Assembly (NCBI GenBank): GCA_032191485.1
Contig: JAVDOI010000044.1
Coordinates: 1,070,001-1,134,000 of the forward strand
Source of the DNA: Leptoclinus maculatus
Taxonomy: Eukaryota; Chordata; Actinopteri; Perciformes; Stichaeidae
DNA length: 64,000 nucleotides
Reading direction: 5' to 3'
The translations under genes were made by a program, and so were the position numbers. Under the pieces are notes generated by a model. The model worked only from the letters and a program-made list of their open reading frames with translations. It made no database searches and was not told the DNA's origin. Positions 11,541 to 30,169 of this stretch are shown here, piece after piece. Position 1 is the stretch's first letter. Each line of letters opens with the position of its first letter.

Positions 11541-14519
11541 CTTCAATGCTGCTACTCGTCCGTGCACTAATCGGGGATTGAGCCCAGCCGCGGTCACTCA
11601 CCGGCTGCAGCTGCTAGGCAGGAACAAAGGTGGCACCTGCATGGAGACTGTGGTGGGTAGAGAGAGAGAGAGCACAGGGACAACAACACAACACGTAACA
11701 CCCCCTCCCATGAGACCGAACTCTCATTATCCACACCATACATGATCATATGAAACCAAAACACCTCACCCACGGGACAGAGCAGAGACAGAGCAGAGAG
11801 ACCGACTCGTTTCATTAATAGTAGTAGTTATGAAAAAGTATGGCTCTACCACACGCCTGTGGCTTCAGCTACAGATAAGTGGTGCTGAGGGCATTTTACT
11901 CAGCTGAATGCTTCCATTCACATGATTGATATCAGATGAAGTAGAGAAAAAGGGTCAGATGAAGTATCGGCATCACTTTAAGGGGTCGATGCTCAGCCTT
12001 GAAGTCTATCTTTCTTAAAACACTTGAGACACGAAGTTGACAGAATGTTTCCTTCCTGCAAATCAAGTTTCAAAGTAACTTCCTCATAACCGTCCACCTT
12101 ATTCACTGAACATGAATATGAACATAAACAACTTAATTCATCATGCAAGGACATTCTTATAACTGCTTTTTTATCTCGACTTGAAAGGACTTCATCTGCA
12201 CTGCAAACATCATTTCAGGTTGATTTGCCTCGGGGGGGCTTCACACTCTGTACAGCAACACCACACCCTCTGTCCTTAGACATTTGCATTGTATTAATTA
12301 ATACCCTTTAATGGGGAAGAAATGTAAGAAACGTCATGGAAAGCAACTGAGGAGGACACTTAAATGTTACCGTCGATCCCTGACACTGAGCAGCAGCCGG
12401 CCTCCGTTGTGTACTCCCCTCTGCTTCCACACACGAGTCTTTGTAGTCCGCTGTATCAGTTTTATAAATCACATTTTCATAGGGCGGAGGAGCTCTGAAT
12501 TTGTTCTCTTTATGTGCCCTTGATTAACTTTTATGCAGTGATTCGGGGCCACGCTGCTCCGTTCAGCTGACCGCTTTCATACAAACACACGTTTTGTTCG
12601 GCTTACGCGTCACAAATGCTCGTCTGCAGATGTTTCTCACAGTTGGAAAATATTTGTGATTCTTGCACATACAAAAAAACAAACACATGACCTCACAGTG
12701 AGACAGGGGAGCGCTTTAACAAAGAACTCAGCTATTTACCTGCAGCTGACAGCAGCTGACCACCGATACCTCGACCTTTAACCTTTGGCCTCCTTACAGC
12801 ACTAAATCATTTATCTGTCTTTAAGGATTTCAGCGTCTGTTGTTGCAGATAAAAACACTGCGTTGTGCTTTTAAAAGTATACATCTGCTCAGTGTTCATA
12901 CCAAACGTCGTTAGATTTGCTAGAGCCTTTCGTCTCGACGGCAGAACCTGCTGGAGATTCTTCATGTTTTTAAGTTTTCTTCTGTGTCAACGTAATCCAC
13001 TGATAGTTGTCTGTACATCTATTGGTGCTGCTAATGAATAAATACTGAATCCGAGGCAACGTTATACTCACGGCGTCACGGACACTGTAGTCTTAAAACT
13101 TAATTGTGGCTTGAAATTAGAAGCAGCTATGATCAGAGAGAGTCACTTTGAGATGCACATTTCAAAAGGGCAGATTCAGAATGTAGTCACTCTCTGACCT
13201 GGTTGGATTTCAGAGGACAAAAAGGACATTTTCATCCGTACAGACTTGCTTTGATGTGGTGGTCTTAATTTGATACGGCGTGACATCTTTGTGGACGTGA
13301 GGCTTGCAGTTGTTCAGATAAAAGGATTGGTCCCGCTCTCGTCTGCACAATCGCCTCCTTTCATAAAGCTTTTGTCTTGTACTTCTTAATGCAATTAGCT
13401 TTCCTTCAGCTTGTCATTCCTGTTATTTGTGTTTTTGTGGTGCTGATGATACAGACCGAGCAGAGCGCAGCCAGGCTTCTTTTTTTGCAACTGTGACTCA
13501 GCAACTACTACACTAGAAAGCATGAGTTTCCGTGCGCAACGAGCCACACAGATAGAATTGCGGTCTGCAAACACTCATTGGCTGAAAGTAGGTCAAGTTT
13601 AGATTCACGTCACTCTTTGCTGCGGCGCTGCAGAGGATCGTGACCTCGTTGCTCCGATTCACAGACGAATGCAGCAGCGATGACAAGCTCATTTTGTCAT
13701 GATTGTAAAAAAATATACATTATAAATAAAAGACCTAAATACAACGTGCAGTGCACAAACACTCACTATGAAATTGGGGATATGAGCGTAAGAAAACGTC
13801 ACATCTGGGAGGAGAAACTGTACCAGTCAGGGATCTAGTCTGTGTCACTGGAGCAACATGAAGCATCTTTATTAAAGGAAACGGGAATGACTTTGAATAT
13901 GAATATGTTTTGTGTTGTTTTTTGTGTTTATATTTGGTTTTATGTTTTGTTCATAACATTTCCTGTCAGGTGAATAGGGTGACAAATGTAACTCATAGAT
14001 ATCACCATGAAACTTCCCCAGTTCATTACTCACTTTAAGACAGTTATTATTTGTATTACAAGTTTTCTGAAATGTTATGTTTAAATATGCAAATGAGGCA
14101 TTATCTAATGTTGACTTTTGGTGAATTTAGGAGAAATTTACAGACACAAATAGACAAAGTTATAAAATATACGGCTAAATGTGTATTTTGGATGTTTTCA
14201 TTCCACCAGTTTGAAAGGTGACATGTTGAAAATCTCAAAACAATGTTTTTACTCGGGTGTCTGGGCGGTTTCATATTTTTTTCAGAGAAAATTGCCCATC
14301 GTCCAAAAATGTGAAAAACTTTTTGGTTGGTTTAAAAAAAATAACCAAACAGTCTGCAGTCTGTTAATTAACCTGTCCATCACCAATTTAAATGTTTGGC
14401 TTGTTGCTCTAAATACCTTGTGGTGCAGCGATTAAAAGAAAATGACATGAGAGCAATTTAAACATGAAAGACTTATTAATAGACTACAACAGCCGTTCAT
14501 GGCAGGCCAGTATCTATGA
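11540..14519. other. Intergenic sequence, no gene found
   Basis: AT-rich with no recognisable exon or RNA gene. Short frames (for example 14181-14435) have no family resemblance. Conserved enhancers of HLF could lie here but cannot be recognised from one sequence. Confidence 0.4.
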
Positions 14520-15095
14520 CTGATTGGTTAAGTGGAAGTGTTTGTAAACTACTCTCAGTCTGGAGGTTTGAAGCGGGACATAAAACCACAAAATCTGGAA
14601 GTTTAAAACAAGATATTTACCCATGTATGTATTCAAGTTAGCAGCTAATGTCAAAAGTAACTTTTCTTAGTAAAAACGGTTGAATTAATGCAAACGTGTA
14701 CATTAAGGGAATATCCAGGATTTAAGAGGGAAAACAAATGACTGTGGGTACTTTGTGACTATCCGACCCCATCTCCTGGTCTGTTGTGTTGCATTTAGTC
14801 CGTAGCAGAAGGTAACCTCCGGGTCTGAAACGTGAAGCTAATGAGATAAAGCTGCATTCTCTCTAGTGTCCACCAGGGGGCGACTCCTCTGGTTGTATAG
14901 AAGTCTATGAGAAAATGACTCTACTTCTCTCTTGATTTATTACCTCAGTAAACATTGTAAACATGAGTTTATGGTCTCAATCTCTAGTTTCAAGTCTTCT
15001 TCAATACAGCATGATGTTCATTTAGTACATGATGGTCCATTTAGAGTCAAACAGACCATAAAGCAGGGGATGCTTTAGGGCGGGGCTTACTGTGA
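14520..15095 (+). repeat. Dispersed repeat copy R1 with a CTCF-like motif
   Basis: Near-identical in direct orientation to 18099-18690. The 3' half (from GCTGCATTCTCTCTAGTGTC at about 14851) belongs to a family also present at 42624-42785, 46440-47016 and 51630-52165. It contains CCACCAGGGGGCG at 14870-14882. The match with R2 stops at the poly-G run beginning at 15100. Confidence 0.8.
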
Positions 15096-15193
15096 TTGAG
15101 GGGGGGGGGGGGACCAGACGTTAAATAAAACATGCGCTTGCAGATTTGTCTGGTTCCCTGGCGAGGCTACCTGGGAACAAGTGAATAATCTGA

Positions 15194-18099
15194 CAATAGT
15201 GAAAAAATAGAATCTTTGAGTTTTGATTTCTTGGAGTTTATCTTGTGGATATCAAACGTCTGTTGTTGCTAAAAGCCGAATAATTTGGTTATTTTTTAAC
15301 CTTCGTATTCAGCTTATTTAAAACTGACAGCATCCTCCATCTCCATCTTTTTCAGCACACGGCGGATGCTTTTCCCCGTGGAGGACGAGGCAGAGAACAG
15401 TACCGGCTATAAACCCACCACCGGGAAACAAAAGACACACTGACGAGCAGGCAGCTGTGTGGGCCACATGTTCCCACTGAAACCATGCTAACATGGTACA
15501 CTTTCCTTGTTGCGTCCTGGAAAGAATGAAATGCTTAAATGCAGGAGGAATTTAATGCAATGTTGTAAAAATGAGCACAAGGCTGTGGAGACCAATTATA
15601 CCAACATCATATTTCTGTTTCATCCGTTTCAGTTATGAAATGATTGAGTTCAGAGAATCGTGCATACATTAACCTTTTCCTACCGACGTACAATTCTTTG
15701 AAGATCAAAAATCCTGCTGATATTTTAGGCACAGTTTGATGTTCAGGAGGTGAGTAATAGACAGTGGGAGCTTGTGGCAGATTCATTAGCTGCTTCTGAG
15801 AGAGGACGGACATTATTTTATCACAACTGCCCATTCCTGCCAGCAAAAAAAAAAAAAAAGATCACTAAAAAAAAAAAGAACAAAAAAAAGATCACTAAAA
15901 AAAAAAAGAACAAAAAAAAGATCACTAAAAAAAGAAATAAAAAAAAATAAGATCACAAAAAAAAAAAATATGTAATTCACAAAAAAAAAAATGAAAAAAT
16001 AAAAATCCACCCACAAAATAAATAATAATAATTCTAATAATTTTTTTTTTTTTTACTTCAAAAAAACTTCAATCCATGTGATGTTTCACATGGATTGTAC
16101 TGAGCAAACGCACCCTTGAATAGAATGTCAATGTGGCTGAGGTGGCGACCAATAAACAGCAACTGGAAACATCTTTTTTCTTTTTTGCTGACAGAGAAAA
16201 AGAAAAAAAATATATATATATATTTTTTTTTTTGTGAATTAATTATTATTATTTTTTTTTTTTTGTGAATTCATATTTTTCTTTTTTGTGAATTAATTAT
16301 TTTTTTTTTTTTTTGGTGATCTTATTTTATTTTTTTTGCTGCCGTGAATGGGCTTCCATAGTTTATTGGTCGCCACCTCAGCCACATTGGTTTCATTCTT
16401 TATACTCCAGAGCTTCAAGGGTGCGTTTGCTCAGTACAATCCATGTGAAACATCATCTGTATTTCATGTGTTGTAAAGCCACGTTTTAAAGAAGTCTTCA
16501 ATGTACTCACAATCCATTCATATGTCATAGCTGCTTCTATGACTGTTGTTTTAAAGTATCTCATCATTTCGACTTTCTATAGCAACTGGAAAAATCTGGT
16601 CAGTGTTATGGTTACAGATGGATGCACCAAAAGTTTTTGTTTTTTTTTGCTGGTGGAAAAAAAGTAAAATAAAAAAAAAAAAAAATTATTAGAATTATTA
16701 TTATTTATTTTGTGGGTGGATTTTTTTTTTTTTTTGTGAATTACATTTTATTTTATTTTTTTTGTTACTATTTTTTTTTTGTGATCTTATTTTTTTTTTT
16801 CTTTTTTTTTTAGTGATCTTTTTTTTTTTTTTGCTGGCAGGAATGGGCTTCCATATCTTTCGGATGAGGAACTTTTTGAACAAATAAATCGTCCTTATAC
16901 AAATTGTAACAAAGTGAATTCATTAGAAATAAAATGAACATTTGTTCACTTCACTCAGCGGTATTTACAGATACATGTTTTGGTTTTGGTACAATCAATA
17001 GCTCAATGTGGCGAATGTTAGATGGATATTTTTGCTACTGTTACATCTTTTCCCCAATATTTCGTAGCGTCACTCGTGGCCACACTGGCTACTTTGTCAC
17101 TTTATGCATTTTGGTCGATCTGACAGCAAAAACGGAGAGTGCAATTGCTACCTTTGAATGCAGTTGTATTTGAGCCAGATGTTAAAAATACATCCTACTC
17201 AATGACTTTAAATAAGAAGTGGATGTAGTCGGCGCGACAGGTCTTTCTGACAGAACCTGTATGTAGACAAACGCTGAGCCGTCATGCCGAAGAGACACTT
17301 TTCTACAAAACAGATCCAGGAAGCTTCCTCCTTCCTTCGTGGAAATGAAAATGCTGCGTTCTGCCCGACACTGCAAGGTGGAAATGCCAATATAAAAAGA
17401 TCACATTAAAACAGCCCGATAGCAATAAAACAGTGAGCAGAGAATGTGTCTTTGTCGGTCACTGACAAAGACCTTGTGTTTCGTTTTAAGAAGTATCTGA
17501 CAATCATTTGACAGTGACGCATTCCCTGTGTTTGGTGTACTTGTGGTATTATTCAGTTTAAAATAAACTATGTTTTGGTAGATTTTGGTGAGACAAAATA
17601 AAAAATGTTGTCTGATGTCCGTTGAATTGAAAGGTGTGTTGAGTGTGTGAAGGGCTGAGATAATAGTCTTCCATCCTGATGAAAACGCCTTTGGTTGCGT
17701 GCATGACGGTACATGTGAGTGCGGTACTATTAAAAGGGTTTGGCGTTTGAAGATATCGTCGCCCTAACCCGACCTTGAGATGCTAATTGACATTAATCAG
17801 GAGGCGACACCAAGTTACACAATCACACCTTTAGGACAAACCCGTGTTGTTTCTTCTCTGTGAAGAACTTACCACGCAACTTCACACATCTCAGAGACAC
17901 TTTTACGAGAGAGATCATTTTATAATTATAATCTTCTGGTAACGTTCTTGAAAGGCAACACGTTGTTTTGAATGAAAGGCTGACACCTCTGACAGGTGTT
18001 ATTGACATGCTGTATCATCCACACCTTCATACCTGTTGGGTGAGGCAGTTTTCCTTGTAAGCATCATCGAAAACAAAACAAACTCCCTGAACCCTTTGG
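15194..18099 (-). repeat. Right arm of the large inverted duplication
   Basis: Reverse-complement partner of 772-3290, about 2.9 kb. The extra length comes from the embedded fold-back element (about 15830-16856), which here has two core segments in opposite orientation. The arm is flanked on both sides by direct copies of another repeat (R1 at 14520-15095, R2 from 18099), and R2 begins exactly where the arm stops. Confidence 0.85.
15830..16856. mobile_element. Nested or rearranged fold-back MITE in right arm
   Basis: The left end reads CCCATTCCTGCCAGCAAAAA at about 15830 and the right end GCTGGCAGGAATGGGCTTCC at about 16833-16852. These are the termini of the intact 43740-44651 copy. An extra internal terminus (GTGAATGGGCTTCCATAG near 16345) and the core in both orientations (reverse at about 16062-16180, forward from about 16361) indicate rearrangement or nested insertion. 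A palindrome sits at 16070-16097, matching the one in the left arm. Confidence 0.65.
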
Positions 18100-18896
18100 T
18101 TAAGTGGAAGTGTTTGTAAACTACTCTCAGTCTGGAGGTTTGAAACGGGCCATAAAACCACAAAATCTGTCACAAATGAAACACAAATCTGGAAGTTTAA
18201 AACAAGATATTTACCCATGTATGTATTCAAGTTAGCAGCTAATGTCAAAAGTAACATTTCTTAGTAAAAACGGTTGAATTAATGCAAACGTGTACATTAA
18301 GGGAATATCCAGGATTTAAGAGGGAAAACAAATGACTGTGGGTACTTTGTGACTATCCGACCCCATCTCCTGGTCTGTTGTGTTGCATTTAGTCCGTAGC
18401 AGAAGGTAACCTCCGGGTCTGAAACGTGAAGCTAATGAGATAAACCTGCATTCTCTCTAGTGTCCACCAGGGGGCGACTCCTCTGGTTCTATAGAAGTCT
18501 ATGAGAAAATGACTCTACTTCTCTCTTGATTTATTACCTCAGTAAACATTGTAAACATGAGTTTATGGTCTCAATCTCTAGTTTCAAGTCTTCTTCAATA
18601 CAGCATGATGTTCATTTAGTAAGTTATGGTCCATTTAGAGTCAAACAGACCATAAAGCAGGGGATGCTTTAGGGCGGGGCTACACGGTGATTGACAGGTC
18701 TCTACCAGAGACGTATACAGCGTCTCTACGTCGTTCCTCTGCAGCCCAAATATCGTCACTTTTGTTCACTGGTTGTAAAAAGTCAAGATGGCGACGGCCA
18801 AAACGCAGAACTCGAGGGAGTCAAAACAGCATGTCTTCAAACCAACGGGTGACGTCACGACGACTACGTCCACTTCTTTTAAACAGTCTATACAGG
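18099..18896 (+). repeat. Dispersed repeat copy R2 with a CTCF-like motif
   Basis: A longer copy of R1, with a 22-bp insertion near 18166 and continuing through AAGATGGCGACGGCC (about 18784) to TACGTCCACTTC at about 18866 and AACAGTCTATAC. It carries CCACCAGGGGGCG at 18464-18476. The same extended form occurs at 51630-52165 and, inverted, at 46440-47016. It encodes no protein domain and is a non-autonomous dispersed element of unknown class. Confidence 0.8.
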
Positions 18897-19287
18897 TCGG
18901 AAGTTCCCAGTTTAAATGTCCAACTTCAGACCCTGTGAGCGTTCCAGGTGCACGACGCCAAATACAAACAGAAAGAACAGACTGCTCTCATGCAGACCAA
19001 AGATAACGAGCCATATAGTCTATAGTTTGTAGTCACTTTATTGAACACAAATTATGTTAATTATAGACAATGAAAGACAACTGTACAAAAAGGTGTATCT
19101 GTGTTGTATAAATAAAAAAGATATCTATTATTCTTATTCTTTTATTGATCTTTATTTAATCAGGCAGTCTCATAAATATTAGGATCTCTTTTACCAGAGA
19201 GACATGACAACAACAGCAAAACAGAAACAACACAACTACAACTACAAAACACATCATACAAATGTAATAGACTTTATTTTTCTCCCC
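18897..19287. other. Region immediately upstream of the HLF promoter
   Basis: AT-rich, with no gene. Base composition changes sharply near 19290, where the CpG-rich HLF promoter begins. Confidence 0.4.
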
Positions 19288-19619
19288 CACGTGATATGAA
19301 CGCGCCCTCCCGCTGCTCTGACGTCACCTGCGTCAGTCTCCGCACGTGGATGGAGAAGTGTAGCTCCGCCCCCTTTTCTCTCCTCCAGCTATTTGTCAGC
19401 CAGCTCCGTCTGCAGGCAGCCAGCCGCTCTCCGTCCTGCTGTCGCGCGGACTGCCGTCTCTTCTCACCTCCGAAGCTCGTGCGGTTTTCTTCATCCCCGA
19501 CCTGGAGTGTCCTCTGGAGTTCCGAGGATAGCGAGTACGGTCGCGTCTCTTTTTTAGTTTTTCGGGGGGGGGAGACAAATATTAATTCTGCGTTCTCCAA
19601 CTTGCCCTTCAAAGACGAA
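19288..19619 (+). promoter_or_regulatory. HLF promoter and 5' UTR with two E-boxes, a CRE and a GC box
   Basis: A CpG-rich block just before the HLF start codon. Seen directly: CACGTG at 19288-19293 and again at 19343-19348 (55 bp apart), a full palindromic TGACGTCA at 19319-19326 between them, and CCGCCCCC near 19367. Canonical E-boxes are CLOCK:BMAL1 targets and CREs are CREB/ATF targets in clock-output genes of the PAR bZIP family. Direct clock control of this copy is inferred. No TATA box is evident; the transcription start cannot be placed. Confidence 0.65.
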
Positions 19620-26320
<6,701 letters not shown>

Positions 26321-28035
26321 GAGCCCCCCCCCCCCCCACCCCAACCCCCCAAAAGTATAAACAACCCGACCACACCCTTTTTACTCCACCCAAAACCCTC
26401 AGCCTTCCCTCCAGTTTGAAGGACAATATGTCTGTTTTTGGAGGCACTGCCCCCTCCTCCCCCTCCTCCTCTTCCTCCCGTCTCACCTCCCCCCCCCCCC
26501 TTCAACCAACACACCTGTATGATTCTGGTGTCATAGCTGCCATGTTTGACTTCTATCGGTCAGTTCCTTTCTGTATTCGACTACATACATATAGATACTT
26601 CATGTGTATTAACACACATTCTTTGATGTACCGTGAGGAGTTATGAGCCAACCCCCCCACCCCACCCCCCCCCTGCTACCTTCCACTTTTGGAGAATCGA
26701 TGCCATGCTGTGTGTTCGTTCACTTTCATACCAATTTTCATACGTGCGATGAGGACTGTAAACTGTTGTTTCCCTGATGTGATGTGTCCGAGAGCCGCCA
26801 GCGTATAAAACCCTCAAATCTTTTCTTTTTTAATCCCAGTAAACGTTTGGTTGTTGTTTCATCTTCTCTTTCTCTCTCGATGTCGTATTTCCGTCTCAAG
26901 CTTCACTTTGTATTTTAAAGTTACTTACATTTTTATTTTTCCTTCATCAACCGGACACGGAGCAATAAGTCCACAACTAAACTGACACGACTACCTTTAT
27001 GTTGCCCCCCCGCCTCGTATTTGAACTAACTTCATGAACCCTCTGCACTAATGCGCGTCTCACAATCTGATCCGGCTCAATGTTTCCACTCGCCTCATAT
27101 TTATCCACCTTTTATTTCTCAGATGGACGATTGTTGTTTTTATATATATATATATACACATACATATATATATTCTGTTGATATAATTGTTAGTATTAAT
27201 ACTTGTTGTTTAGCCTCCTCCCTTGTTTTCAGATTTAAGCATGATTTTCTTTCACAGGACGAAAATTTGCTAATTTTTTATTTTTTTTTGCAAAGTTGTT
27301 GATACTTATTTTTGCTTCTGTTTAACTTTAGCATGATTAATATAAGTGTTTTTATTTTAGAAGTCAATACAGATGTCTGTAGTCTCATTGTTGCGCTCTG
27401 CTTTTTGTTTTTTTTAAAGATGGCTGTATGAATGTAAAGGTGTGATGGTGTTGTCCGATGCTGTGGTTAACCCGATCAATGTGTTTACTGCAGACCAAAC
27501 GACTAACAGAGATGATATATTGGTTACAAGAGATATGTTTATATGAAACTTATTCTATAAGTTGTTCTTTTTGTACAGTATTTTTCCTATACATGACTAA
27601 ACTATGTATTTTAAAAGGCACAACAGATCCAGAATATTATTAAAGAATACAAATATATAACTCAAAAGACATATAGTGGTATTTTGATATTCTATATATT
27701 CGCTAGGACGTGGTAGTTTTACACAGATATGTGGATGTTCAGCAGCACCCGAACCTTCTGGGCATTATTATTATTATCATCATCATTATTATTATGATGA
27801 TGACGACACTCCTGCTTGTGTTGGCGTCACCTTTAGGCTCCCATACCAATCCATTAAACTCTGAGGAAGCAGATGGTGACAAATGCGGTCCAGAAGAGAG
27901 AATGTAGTCGGGCACTTTTTAAATATCCATCAACTCAAACCCCCCCCCCCCCCCTCTTTTCTTTTTAAACCACGCAGCTTGTGAGTCGTTTCTTTCTGAT
28001 CTGATGGGTTGAAGTTACTATGAAGGAAGGGAAGT

Positions 28036-28547
28036 CTATAGCTGGTTACTCTGCTGCTCTGTGATTGGTCCTTATAGCTGGTTACTCTGCTGCTCTGTGA
28101 TTGGTCCCTATAGCTGGTTACTCTGCTGCTCTGTGATTGGTCCTTATAGCTGGTTACTCTGCTGCTCTGTGATTGGTCCCTATAGCTGGTTACTCTGCTG
28201 CTCTGTGATTGGTCCCTATAGCTGGTTACTCTGCTGCTCTGTGATTGGTCCCTATAGCTGGTTACTCTGCTGCTCTGTGATTGGTCCCTATAGCTGGTTA
28301 CTCTGCTGCTGCTCTGTGATTGGTCCCTATAGCTGGTTACTCTGCTGCTCTGTGATTGGTCCTTATAGCTGGTTACTCTGCTGCTCTGTGATTGGTCCCT
28401 ATAGCTGGTTACTCTGCTGCTCTGTGATTGGTCCCTATAGCTGGTTACTCTGCTGCTCTGTGATTGGTCCCTATAGCTGGTTACTCTGCTGCTCTGTGAT
28501 TGGTCCCTATAGCTGATTACTCTGCTGCTGCTCTGTGATTGGTCCCT
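28036..28547 (+). repeat. 36-bp minisatellite, about 14 copies
   Basis: Unit CTATAGCTGGTTACTC, then TGCTGCTCTGTGATTGGTCC. The array is nearly homogeneous, with alternation of CCTTATAG and CCCTATAG and an extra GCT in two copies. Each unit contains GATTGG, the inverted CCAAT box recognised by NF-Y. Because the unit is 12 codons, a 151-residue frame (28061-28516) of repeated VIGPYSWLLCCS stays open; that is a by-product of period, not evidence of a protein. Confidence 0.95.
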
Positions 28548-29355
28548 GAACCTGAGTGATGGACGCTACTCGTGTTGTAGTGTAGAGCTGCGTGCTGCTT
28601 TTTGACAATCAGTCCAAGACTGGCGGCCGATTGCTGTGTTTTGAGGGATGATATTGACGTTTCTGATCGTTCGTATGGAAGTCCAAAGATACCAATGTTA
28701 AGTCATCCAAAGGAATAGTTTGAAAATCTGATATTGTGATTAAATATGAAGTTGGTTAGCAACCGATTAGCTTAGCACAAAGACTGTCCATTTAGTTTTT
28801 TTTTCAGATATATGCTAAAAGTTTTTATTCTAATTAATTTATTAAATAAAAATGTTTGCCAAATTTAAAAGTTGATTTCACATTCAGTGGTTATATAAAT
28901 ATAAAATATATTTTATTTAGTTTTAATTTTAATTTTGGCAGTTTTTTATTTTAAGAATGGAACTTTTAAGATATATTTTTTTTATTTTTATTTTTTTTTA
29001 TAAATTTCAATTTGAGCAAATATTTTTAGTTTTAATGGCGTCAGCCCTGGACTTCCATATCTCAGTATTTGGTTCTGTTCAGGGTGGAAACAGGATATTA
29101 AAAAACTAACGAAATCCAATATCGTCCCAATAAAACGCGTCCAATCCCAGTCCAGACTGGGTTGAACATTATCGATCCAATCCAAAGGTTTGTGTTACGT
29201 AGATAAATCGTTCTTTTCTAACCAACAAACTATCGTCTCAGTGTTTTTGCTCTTCAGAGGGTGTTTTCCCTTCTGGTGAACAGGATTCGTAGAGAAGACC
29301 GGAACGATGCCCCCTGAATCTGTGGAGCATCTTTTTATGAAATCATATATAGATA

Positions 29356-29396
<41 letters not shown>

Positions 29397-29843
29397 GAAA
29401 AAGCCAATGATTAATCCATGCGTATCCCAAAAGTACCTCACTGTCCAGTGATTCCACTACCTCACCCGGAAACGTTAACCATAATGCTGAGGCTATTCCA
29501 GTGCCTTGAATACACTGAGTGTTCCCCAGTCTCTCAGCAATGTAAAGTTCTCAATCGGATAGTTTCACATCTGCACTGAAGGGCTTCTTAGTGCATCCAA
29601 AAACACACAACTATATATTATTATAAACACAGACGACTCTCCTCATTTTCTTATTTTGGACATTGCAACAGACTTGTAACCATTGTATTCATGGCAACAC
29701 CAGCGGACTGTTTCGGAGTGTAAAAACACGACGTAAAGGTGTGTTTTCGGTCTCGATTGTCATGGAACGGATGCATGACGTGTTTGTGTGTCTGTGTGTG
29801 CTGCTCAGTCTTCAGCCTCTTCGTCTCTGTAATTTGTAGTGTC

Positions 29844-29849
29844 TAATAA
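29844..29849 (+). terminator. Candidate distal HLF poly(A) signal
   Basis: Canonical AATAAA following GT-rich sequence, before the LINE remnant that separates HLF from MMD. Confidence 0.45.
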
Positions 29850-30169
29850 AAATCCCAATTCTTTTCCGCCGTGTCTCCTTTCTCTGCTCATCCGTGAAAC
29901 TGATGAAAAGTCTAATTATCACCAGAGCTAGGTATGAGTCTGTGAAAAGCTCTACTTTAGTTTCATCTTTCTTTTAAATATTCCTGTTATGTGTAAATCT
30001 CTAAATAATTAAAGTTTAAACAGGCAGAAATTGACAAATATTGGTTGGAAATTCGGTTTGTTACAAATTGAAATGTGTAACAAACAGAATATTGGTTTCT
30101 GTGCTCAAGATAATTTTACTAAATTCAGTAGAAACCTAGTGTTTGAACTACCGTGTGGATATGTTAATG

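Larger units (their letters stand above)
26321..29870 (+). other. Probable HLF 3' UTR
   Basis: Downstream of the TGA stop the sequence is C-rich, then AT-rich, with no exon. Candidate poly(A) signals are ATTAAA at 27639-27644 and AATAAA at 29844-29849; the latter follows a TG-rich stretch and would give a 3.5-kb UTR, in keeping with the long HLF 3' UTR of mammals. It includes the 36-bp minisatellite and an (AT)n run at 29352-29390. The true end needs transcript data. Confidence 0.5.

Noticed and set aside
14520..18690. LTR retrotransposon with R1/R2 as LTRs
   Set aside because: No gag/pol between them, no TG...CA ends, primer site or polypurine tract; R is a repeat family also found elsewhere singly.
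18687..18938. Frame with RRPKRRTRGSQNS as a small gene
   Set aside because: Falls within R-family repeat sequence that recurs at 46.5 and 52.1 kb without the frame.
28061..28516. 151-codon frame of repeated VIGPYSWLLCCS
   Set aside because: Created by a 36-bp (12-codon) tandem repeat; no family resemblance and it lies in probable 3' UTR.
28036..28547. CRISPR-like array
   Set aside because: Units abut without unique spacers and the genome is eukaryotic.
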